Assembly (NCBI GenBank): GCA_964526915.1
Contig: CAZGMS010000075.1
Span: 1 to 29,323, forward strand
Direction: 5' to 3'
DNA length: 29,323 nt
Origin: JAHJDR01 sp964526915
GTDB taxonomy: Bacteria; UBA10199; JADGCS01
Part shown: positions 23,891 through 29,323 of the stretch, one piece after another
Numbering within the stretch: position 1 is the stretch's first letter
How the letters are laid out: the number at the start of each line of letters is the position of its first letter
Notes under the pieces: model-generated
Seen by the model: the letters and a program-made list of their open reading frames with translations, nothing else
Database searches by the model: none
What the model was told of the DNA's origin: nothing
Translations under genes and position numbers: made by a program

Positions 23891-23960
23891 ACGATCCACG
23901 ATCCACGATTCACGATTCACGATTCACGATTCACGATCCACGATTCACGATCCACGAAAC
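23891..23960. repeat. ACGATTC heptamer array, right side
   Basis: Ten units of period 7 (ACGATCC, ACGATTC, last unit ACGAAAC) are the reverse complement of the left array words. The array overlaps the rocD 3' end. The TGA stop (23945-23947) and the final codons for Phe-Arg-Gly-Ser are made of repeat units. Confidence 0.9.
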
Positions 23961-25147
23961 ACGCTCTCCATCCTCCCCAACGCCCAATTCACATCTTCCT
24001 TGGTGATGACGAGCGGGGGAGCGATGCGGATGGTGTTGACGTGAGTTTCCTTGCAGAGCAAACCTTTGGTCTGCAGGGCCTCACAATATTTGCGGGCTCC
24101 GCCTGCCTCAGGTTTAAGCTCTACGGCCATCATCAGTCCCCGGCCGCGAACCTCCTTGACGTGCGGGCTATTCAAACTTTGCAGTCCCTTGATGAAATAC
24201 GCACCCATCTCGGCGGCATTCTCAACCAGTTTTTCTTCTACCAGCACCTTGAGTGATGCTCTCGCAACTGCGCAGGCCAAAGGGTTGCCGCCAAAAGTTG
24301 AGCCATGTTCGCCGGGTTTGAAGACATCCAGAATCTCACTTTTGCCGATCACAGCAGAGACCGGGTAATACCCGCCGGATAAGGCCTTGCCGATTGTGGT
24401 CAGATCGGATTCAATGCCTTCGTGTTCTTCGGCCAGCATTTTGCCTGTGCGCCCTAGACCTGTTTGGATTTCGTCGAGAATCAACACGATTTTATTGGCG
24501 GTGCAAAGCTGTCTGACTTGTTTGAGGTAACCTGCCGGTGGGATGAGCACTCCCGCCTCGCCCTGAATGGGTTCGACCATAAAGGCCACGGTATTTGGTG
24601 TGATGGCCTTCTCCAGTGCGGCAAAATCGCCAAACGGCACGATCTTGAAACCCGGTGTGAAAGGGCCGTAATCATTGCGGGCTACGGGGTCAGTACTAAA
24701 GCCCACAATCGTTGTGGTGCGGCCGTGAAAGTTGTCGGCGCACACGATGATTTCGGCTTTGTCTTGAGGGACACTTTTGACCAGATAACCCCATTTTCTG
24801 ACCGCCTTGATGGCGGTCTCAACGGCCTCAGCGCCGCTGTTCATGGGCAGGGCCTTTTGCGATTTTGTGAGAGCACACAGTTCCTGGTACAACAGACCAA
24901 GTTGATCGTTGCGGAAGGCACGTGAGGTGAGCGTGAGCTTGTTTGCCTGCTCGATCATGGCCTGCATGATTTTGGGATGGCAATGACCCTGATTGACCGC
25001 GGAATAGGCAGACAGACAATCCATGTATTTGTTGCCGTCGATGTCCCAGACCCAGATGCCCTTGCCTTTTGAAAGGATGACATTGAGGGGTTTGTAATTG
25101 TGGGCACCGTAAAGGTCTTCGAGTGCGAGATAGTCTTTTTGGTTCAT
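23945..25147 (-). CDS. rocD: Ornithine aminotransferase
   Basis: A 400-residue PLP enzyme that converts ornithine plus 2-oxoglutarate to glutamate semialdehyde and glutamate. Class III aminotransferase marks are MNSGAEAVETAIKAVRKWGY, NFHGRTTT, VEPIQGEAGV, LILDEIQTGLGRTGK and TIGKALSGGYYPVSAV with the PLP lysine. The HGSTFGGNPLAC loop and the overall pattern fit ornithine better than acetylornithine enzymes, but a related substrate is not excluded. A GGAG site precedes the ATG by nine bases. The last codons and stop are formed by heptamer repeats. It leads a likely operon with argF and the cDPGS-like gene, linking ornithine to glutamate or proline. Confidence 0.9.
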   Translation of the reverse strand: MNQKDYLALEDLYGAHNYKPLNVILSKGKGIWVWDIDGNKYMDCLSAYSAVNQGHCHPKIMQAMIEQANKLTLTSRAFRNDQLGLLYQELCALTKSQKALPMNSGAEAVETAIKAVRKWGYLVKSVPQDKAEIIVCADNFHGRTTTIVGFSTDPVARNDYGPFTPGFKIVPFGDFAALEKAITPNTVAFMVEPIQGEAGVLIPPAGYLKQVRQLCTANKIVLILDEIQTGLGRTGKMLAEEHEGIESDLTTIGKALSGGYYPVSAVIGKSEILDVFKPGEHGSTFGGNPLACAVARASLKVLVEEKLVENAAEMGAYFIKGLQSLNSPHVKEVRGRGLMMAVELKPEAGGARKYCEALQTKGLLCKETHVNTIRIAPPLVITKEDVNWALGRMESVFRGS

Positions 25148-25272
25148 AATAAAATCTCCGGTAAAACAAGGACAACGGTTATTTGGAACTTGGCCGAAGA
25201 GGGGTTATCACGTCTTAAAATTCCCGTAAAGTCCTAACTTGTGATCGCTGAGTCGTAAAATTAATAATGAAA

Positions 25273-26160
25273 TTAGCGAGTTTGGGAAGGTTGGTGATTC
25301 TTGATAGGAAGTTGAAATGAGAAGGTACATCCCTTGTTGGGCTCGCAATGGCAGGTGATCTGGCCATCGTGCAACTCAACGATTTTCTTGCAAATGGCCA
25401 GCCCCAAACCAGTGCCCTTGTACCCATCGCCACCAACAGGTCTTGCAATTTGTTCGAACTTGTTGAACAATTTGTGAAGTTCCTCGGTCTCGATTCCCTT
25501 ACCGTCATCGGTGATGGTAAATTGCATGTTGTCACTGTTCTGCTTAACCTCGATAGTGATCCTGGTATTGGCAAAGCGAAGGGCATTGCTGACCAGATTG
25601 TGCAATACCTGTGTGAGCATGTCGGAATCGGCGCGGAGTTCTGGCAGTTTTTTGCCAATTTTCATTTCTAACTCAATGCCTTGTTTGTTGGCGATCTTTG
25701 AGAAAGAGTGGTAGGTGACCTCGATGAGCTCTCGCACGTTCAGGGGCATGCGACGGGGTTTGATCCTTTCGGATTCCAGCTGGGAAATGTCCAGAAGATT
25801 GTTGATAAGGTGTCCCAGCCGATTGGCATTGCCAAAAAGAATGTCGACGATGCGCGCCTGTTTTTCGTTGAGGGGGCCCAGAATATTGTCGTGCAGTGAG
25901 CTGGCGACCTCGATGATGATGGAAAGCGGTGTCCTTAATTCGTGTGAGACGGTGGAGATGAAGTCGTCTTTGAGCCTGTCGAGTCTTTGGAGTTCGATGT
26001 TGGTGTTCAATAATTTCTGCTCGCTTTCCTGCAGTTTGTTGAGGGCTTCTCTGAGCCTCTGGTTGAGCGCGTCGATTGTGTTCGGGGTTGCTGGAGAAAG
26101 CAACACTCGTGTTGATTTGCGAGTATTACGGGGAGGTTGTTTTGTTTTTTTTGGGGGCAT
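25273..26160 (-). CDS. Histidine kinase without a recognisable sensor domain
   Basis: A 295-residue cytoplasmic sensor kinase. A basic N-terminus is followed by a coiled coil (about 30-65), HisKA with FISTVSHELRTPLS (phospho-His73), and HATPase_c with N-box LHNLVSNALRF (about 186-196), DDGKGI (218-223) and GTGLGLAI (249-256). There are no membrane helices, and no PAS or GAF domain. The start is two bases after the stop of the upstream secreted-protein gene, so the two are co-expressed. A single-domain response regulator gene at 28485 may be a partner. The input is probably protein-protein, via the coiled coil. Confidence 0.9.
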   Translation of the reverse strand: MPPKKTKQPPRNTRKSTRVLLSPATPNTIDALNQRLREALNKLQESEQKLLNTNIELQRLDRLKDDFISTVSHELRTPLSIIIEVASSLHDNILGPLNEKQARIVDILFGNANRLGHLINNLLDISQLESERIKPRRMPLNVRELIEVTYHSFSKIANKQGIELEMKIGKKLPELRADSDMLTQVLHNLVSNALRFANTRITIEVKQNSDNMQFTITDDGKGIETEELHKLFNKFEQIARPVGGDGYKGTGLGLAICKKIVELHDGQITCHCEPNKGCTFSFQLPIKNHQPSQTR

Positions 26161-26162
26161 AT

Positions 26163-27167
26163 TCAGGGTACGATGACGATGTTCTTCATGATTGTTGAAA
26201 AATCGGATTTGACCTGATCGAAAAAATCCTCTTCGATGATGAACTCGATCATGAGGGAACTGTTACGATGAATGAAATTGAGTCCTCGCACAACTGTTTT
26301 GGCAACCGGATTTTTGAAGGTGGACGAATACATCTCGATACCCTTGTGCGCAAAAGACTGTCCTTTGATCAAAAATTCAACTCCGGGCAGATTTTTAAGC
26401 ACAAGCGCGTTCCATTCTTCATTTGCGGACTGGGCCGAATTTACCGAATAAATGGAATGGAACAGGTTGATCTTGCCACGGGTAGAATACTGACCAGCAG
26501 GGATGTAATAAAATCGTTTGTATGGCGAGGCGGTTTCGAACCCCCACTCTTTGTTACCAGGCACTGACATGGTGATCCCCAGATAAGGATCGGAAATGGC
26601 GAGGTTCGAGATGGGGGAGGAGGGGATGCGAATGTTTTTGAGGATGAAGGCGAGTTGTGGCTTGATTTTTTGAAAGATCGCCTCACTCCCAATGTCGAAC
26701 GTCAGTTCACGGTATTTGTTTTGTGTCTTGAAGAAAATGAGTCTCACGATGCTTTGATCGGCAGGGTCTTTGTAGGTGATGCCGATGGCCTTTGTGTTGT
26801 CGATCATCAGGTCATCGCGCTCCTTGTAGTACACGTAGCCGGGTTTGTTTTTTTTGAGATAACTGAGTTTGCCTTGCCACACATCTTCCAAAGAGGTGTT
26901 CCCCTCCAGATAGGAGTCGACGACACGGATCGAAGAGAGGGTTGCCTCATCAGTGCGTGACAGGCTAGTCCCCATAAGGTCCTCAACACGCACGTCCCAA
27001 TCGTTTGAGGGAACCAAAAAAACGATGTGTCGGAACGGATCTGTTATTTCGATGTCGGCAGTGGAAGAATCTGCGGGTGTGACCTGAGCCAAAATGGTTC
27101 CCGGAAAAGAACTGAACAGGAGAATGAGGAGGGCAACAATGAGTTGCGCACGATAACTTTTATGCAT
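26163..27167 (-). CDS. Secreted protein with two duplicated PsbP/DcrB-like domains
   Basis: A 334-residue exported protein. Residues 1-27 are a signal peptide (ending ILAQ). The rest is two related halves: ITDPFRHIVFLVPSNDWDV (about 40-58) matches ISDPYLGITMSVPGNKEWGF. FDIGSEAIFQKIKPQLAFIL-KNIRI matches FIIEEDFFDQVKSDFSTIM-KNIVIV near the end of each half. The pattern suggests the Mog1/PsbP/DcrB fold, duplicated; that is inferred. A TTGCCA/TAGTAT promoter with 16-bp spacing lies just upstream at 27174-27201, putting transcription start near the ATG, and no ribosome site is seen. The histidine kinase gene follows by two bases. Confidence 0.65.
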   Translation of the reverse strand: MHKSYRAQLIVALLILLFSSFPGTILAQVTPADSSTADIEITDPFRHIVFLVPSNDWDVRVEDLMGTSLSRTDEATLSSIRVVDSYLEGNTSLEDVWQGKLSYLKKNKPGYVYYKERDDLMIDNTKAIGITYKDPADQSIVRLIFFKTQNKYRELTFDIGSEAIFQKIKPQLAFILKNIRIPSSPISNLAISDPYLGITMSVPGNKEWGFETASPYKRFYYIPAGQYSTRGKINLFHSIYSVNSAQSANEEWNALVLKNLPGVEFLIKGQSFAHKGIEMYSSTFKNPVAKTVVRGLNFIHRNSSLMIEFIIEEDFFDQVKSDFSTIMKNIVIVP

Positions 27168-27173
27168 GGCGCC

Positions 27174-27201
27174 ATACTAAATGAATATCAGAAAATGGCA
27201 A
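27174..27201 (-). promoter_or_regulatory. Possible promoter for the secreted protein/kinase operon
   Basis: On the minus strand TTGCCA (27196-27201) and TAGTAT (27174-27179) are 16 bases apart. Transcription would begin close to the ATG at 27167. The match is moderate. A leaderless message would explain the missing ribosome site. Confidence 0.35.
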
Positions 27202-27302
27202 TTTTTTTATGTGTTTTTTCGTGTTGTCACTCCTTCCGATTCGTTTTAGTACTTCGACCGTATGGATAGTGTACTTTCCATGCTCAGCACAAGTGTCCGC
27301 AA

Positions 27303-27342
27303 CCGCATGAAAGCCAGCCTTGAAAGTCTAACTTTCATGCGG
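27303..27342 (+). promoter_or_regulatory. Competing stem-loops in the DUF155 gene leader
   Basis: CCGCATGAAAG (27303-27313) and CTTTCATGCGG (27332-27342) form a perfect 11-bp stem. Inside it TGAAAGT-CTA-ACTTTCA (27321-27337) is a second perfect stem that uses part of the same right arm, so the two are mutually exclusive. The structure ends about ten bases before the GGAAG ribosome site and 20 before the ATG. It looks like a possible attenuator or switch, or a binding site for a regulator. Confidence 0.5.
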
Positions 27343-27362
27343 GCGAGGCACTAGGAAGAACC

Positions 27363-28190
27363 ATGGCTCAAAAATACCCTAACACGCAGATGGGGCACTC
27401 AAATCAGCAGTACTCCTTTTCGTCGTATCACATCGTTTGGCAGTTCAAATTGAAGGAACTCGATAAAGTGATCGACGCGAAACCCATTACCCTGACACCT
27501 CTGGTGTTGGGATATCAATTTGATCAGCACTCGTTCTGTTTTGTCTACAATTTCGGTTCTGTTGTTTTTTTTAATGTCGGGACAGCCAAACAAACACAGA
27601 TCATCAACGGGATTCAAACCCACCTGAACAAGATTTTCGATCTTTCTGTGATGGATGAGTATTTTTTGGAACTCAATCCAGGCGAGAAGAACAGGGTGGC
27701 TTTCAATCGGGTGATTGTTGACAGCATCGACAAAGATAAAATCGAGATGATCTCGCTCATTTTGGCGCAATCAACAGCCCTGGATTTTTTTGAACATAAG
27801 GTTGATTCCTTATTGACCGATGTGCAGGACCTCACGTTGATTGTTGGCAAGAAGGCGCGGCAGATCAGCGAAAAGGCCATACTTAAGCTCATCAAACGGA
27901 TCATTGCCATCAAACAAGACATCATTGTGTCTTTGCGACTCCTCGAAAAACCGGAGGCCGCTTGGGAAAAAAAAGTGCTGGATGTGTTGTACGAAGAAGG
28001 CATTGCCATGTTTGAGCTCAAGGAGCGGTACAGCTTTCTTAAGGAAAAACTTCAAATGATTCAGAGTAACCTCGAAGTGTTGAACAGTTTTTCCACGAAT
28101 CGTAAAATGCTTGTCCTCGAAACAGCCATCGTGGGCCTTTTTATTCTCGATGTGTTCTTGGTTCTGGTGGAACTGTTTATCAAGGCGTAG
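27363..28190 (+). CDS. DUF155/RMND1-Sif2-family membrane-anchored protein
   Basis: A 275-residue protein with the layout of the DUF155 family (yeast Sif2/Mrx10, human RMND1, bacterial YagE). An N-terminal alpha/beta part has FCFVYNFGSVVFFNVGTAKQ, followed by a helical region with long coiled segments (ISEKAILKLIKRIIAIKQDI). A single C-terminal membrane helix is at about 250-270 (LVLETAIVGLFILDVFLVLV). The bacterial role is not established. A GGAAG site precedes the ATG, and paired stem-loops lie in the leader. It is divergent from the secreted protein/kinase operon. Confidence 0.85.
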   Translation: MAQKYPNTQMGHSNQQYSFSSYHIVWQFKLKELDKVIDAKPITLTPLVLGYQFDQHSFCFVYNFGSVVFFNVGTAKQTQIINGIQTHLNKIFDLSVMDEYFLELNPGEKNRVAFNRVIVDSIDKDKIEMISLILAQSTALDFFEHKVDSLLTDVQDLTLIVGKKARQISEKAILKLIKRIIAIKQDIIVSLRLLEKPEAAWEKKVLDVLYEEGIAMFELKERYSFLKEKLQMIQSNLEVLNSFSTNRKMLVLETAIVGLFILDVFLVLVELFIKA

Positions 28191-28200
28191 GGCGAAAAAC

Positions 28201-28256
28201 GTGTTCAAGTGTTCACCCCCGCAGGGGGCAGGCGTGTTCATGTGTTCATGTGTTCA
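28201..28256. repeat. GTGTTCAT octamer arrays around a GC-rich stem
   Basis: GTGTTCAA-GTGTTCAC lies left of CCCCC-GCA-GGGGG (28216-28228). Three GTGTTCAT-type units of period 8 lie right of it (28234-28256). Here both arrays run in the same direction. They contain two overlapping copies of CATGTGTTCA, the arm of the inverted repeat before the TIGR02147 gene. The hairpin could also end transcription of the DUF155 gene, but no U-run follows. Confidence 0.7.
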
Positions 28257-28287
28257 CGAGAGGTGTAAGGCTAAAGGGCAATGAATA

Positions 28288-28315
28288 TCTAGTATCGAAT
28301 ATCGAATTGATAATC
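28288..28315. repeat. GAATATC heptamer array
   Basis: Four units of period 7 (GAATATC, TAGTATC, GAATATC, GAATTGA) lie in the spacer between the DUF155 and response-regulator genes. Beyond the array this spacer is AT-rich with nothing else recognised up to about 28389. Confidence 0.55.
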
Positions 28316-28407
28316 TTACCAAATGGTTCTCATATTGAGAGCTGTCCATAAAAAAAATACTGTAAAATCAATCAAATAGAATAATGTGGTTTGGTATTGT
28401 TCTTGCA

Positions 28408-28473
28408 TGGGTAGATGGTAGGTTATTGGTTCTGGATGGCATTTACCAGTACCCATGACCCAGAACCCAAAAC
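28408..28473. repeat. Inverted pair of heptamer arrays before the response regulator
   Basis: G-rich units of period 7 (GGGTAGA, TGGTAGG, TTATTGG) on the left face C-rich units (CCAGTAC, CCATGAC, CCAGAAC, CCAAAAC) on the right. GGTTCTGG (28428-28435) pairs with CCAGAACC (28460-28467). The right array ends directly at the GGGAG ribosome site of the response-regulator gene. Confidence 0.65.
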
Positions 28474-28484
28474 GGGAGATCGTT

Positions 28485-28850
28485 ATGCAAAAGAAAAAAG
28501 TCCTGATCGTGGATGACGAAATTGAACTGTCCGAGGTCATATTGTACAGGCTCGAAGCCTTGGGGTATGATGTGCAGTTGGCGGAAAATGGACGGGTCGG
28601 TGTCGATAAGGCGATTCAATATAGTCCCGATCTCATACTTCTGGATGCGCTCATGCCGGTCATGAACGGGTATGAAGCTTCGTTGCAATTGAAAGAAGAC
28701 AAGCGGACACAAAATATTCCTGTCATCCTGTTCACTGCCGCACTTGACACATCGATTGGTCGAAAGTGTTTGAAGTATTCAGACGATTTGCTGGTCAAAC
28801 CTTATGACACGCAGGAACTGGTACAGAAAATCGAACAGTTGGTGAACTAA
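28485..28850 (+). CDS. Single-domain response regulator (CheY-like receiver)
   Basis: A 121-residue receiver domain with no output domain. The start at 28485 is fixed by GGGAG before it and by the standard MQKKKVLIVDDE opening; an earlier in-frame ATG lies inside the repeat array. The acid pocket is Asp10-Asp11, the phospho-acceptor is Asp54 (LILLDALMP), the switch Thr is in LFTAALD and the conserved Lys is in LLVKPYD. It may take phosphate from the kinase encoded at 25273-26160, and its output would be through protein contacts. Confidence 0.92.
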   Translation: MQKKKVLIVDDEIELSEVILYRLEALGYDVQLAENGRVGVDKAIQYSPDLILLDALMPVMNGYEASLQLKEDKRTQNIPVILFTAALDTSIGRKCLKYSDDLLVKPYDTQELVQKIEQLVN

Positions 28851-28938
28851 TATCTGGTCATGTGTCATGGGTTGAATTTGTCAAAATACATTTGACGCGC
28901 AAGGTCCGGCTTTATAGGGCGGACGAGGAGCGTGTCAC

Positions 28939-29323
28939 ATGACCAATCAAAGTTTTTCGGAGTGTTTGTTATCTACAGAAAATCATCAAGCCTTTATCAC
29001 CACAGCTCAAGACGTTCGGCGGAGCATCGGAGTGCCTGAGGTTCTGAGGGACCCCATCAGGAATCCCGAACTTGAGAACTGGTTTGTCAGTGAGGCCAAA
29101 CAAAGATTGGCATCACTTCCCGCAAATGCAGTGGGCCAGCAAAGGCAGGACCTGCTGGAATCTCCCAACCGTTATCCTGACGGGAGCATGCGTCCTATTT
29201 CGCTCGCAGAACTTAATCAAATGACACGATTGTGTGGGTCGGCGGGCGATATTCTCAATCGTGCCAGCCAGGGTCGTGAGTTATTGACTAATAATGATCG
29301 ACATCCGCTCTATGGCACGGCCG
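28939..29323 (+). CDS. Hypothetical protein, cut by the window end
   Basis: An open frame of 128 codons begins at ATG 28939 and runs off the right edge. It starts MTNQSFSECLLSTENHQAFI and is mainly helical and polar, with no signal peptide. A GGACGAGGAG run (28921-28930) upstream is a plausible, slightly distant ribosome site. No family is recognised. It follows the response-regulator gene by 88 bases. Confidence 0.6.
   Translation, partial: MTNQSFSECLLSTENHQAFITTAQDVRRSIGVPEVLRDPIRNPELENWFVSEAKQRLASLPANAVGQQRQDLLESPNRYPDGSMRPISLAELNQMTRLCGSAGDILNRASQGRELLTNNDRHPLYGTA

Noticed and set aside
23647..23913. 88-residue frame across the argF-rocD spacer
   Set aside because: It is made of heptamer units and the palindromic element; such frames recur wherever this repeat occurs and are not genes.
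23709..23960. Possible CRISPR array
   Set aside because: Units are 7 bp, contiguous, without spacers, and there are no cas genes.
26524..26545. GGTTTCGAACCCCC resembling a tRNA T-loop
   Set aside because: It lies inside the secreted-protein coding sequence and no cloverleaf can be built around it.

Overview
The window comes from a Gram-negative, diderm bacterium. The support is two lipoproteins with clear lipoboxes, a TolC-type outer-membrane protein with a MacA/MacB-type exporter, and Sec signal peptides. Clear AAGGAG or GGAGG ribosome sites precede many genes. A TIGR02147-family regulator beside a large acidic lipoprotein, a bacterial cyclic-2,3-diphosphoglycerate-synthetase-like protein and a bacteriohemerythrin would fit a deltaproteobacterial-grade or Bdellovibrio/Fibrobacter-like lineage. 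That placement is inference. No rRNA, tRNA, CRISPR array, transposase or phage gene was seen.

Layout. 1-91 is the tail of an upstream gene, followed by a gene-poor stretch with a 14-bp tandem repeat. 550-4907 holds a secreted alpha/beta hydrolase, an AAA+ DUF4143 ATPase behind an AT-rich palindromic leader, an APC amino-acid permease (minus strand) and a CGGC-domain protein. 4919-6774 holds a small gene split by an apparent frameshift (minus) and a type IV AbiEi/AbiEii toxin-antitoxin pair with an operator-like inverted repeat. 6762-10018 (minus) is a compact three-gene run: lipoprotein, DEDDh exonuclease, and a 521-residue divergent alpha/beta hydrolase that overlaps the AbiEii toxin gene tail to tail. 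10178-14818 is an AbrB-type regulator followed by a TolC/MacA/MacB-type efflux system whose adaptor has a very short helical hairpin.

14864-17382 contains a nitronate-monooxygenase-family flavoprotein lacking the usual catalytic His, a long palindromic element, a hemerythrin, a VOC protein, and a RHH antitoxin/RelE-type toxin pair (minus) with a well-formed promoter overlapping palindromes. 17659-21201 contains an unknown protein, the TIGR02147 regulator with a long inverted repeat at its promoter, a lipoprotein, and a secreted Cys-rich protein made of two 8-Cys repeats. 21266-25147 (minus) contains the genes rocD (ornithine aminotransferase), argF-type ornithine carbamoyltransferase and a cDPGS-like GTPase, consistent with ornithine/citrulline metabolism. 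25273-27167 (minus) is a secreted duplicated-domain protein two bases ahead of a histidine kinase. 27363-29323 is a DUF155/RMND1-like membrane protein, a single-domain response regulator, and the start of an unknown protein.

The most unusual theme is in the intergenic DNA. Many spacers consist of short tandem arrays with a period of 7 (sometimes 8 or 14). The sequence differs at each locus, but the period is the same. The arrays are often arranged as inverted pairs around a GC-rich palindrome, and twice they run into the 3' end of a gene and supply its stop codon. Dispersed CATTGCGAG...GCAATCC palindromic elements and a large inverted repeat at about 15842-15967 add to this repeat landscape.
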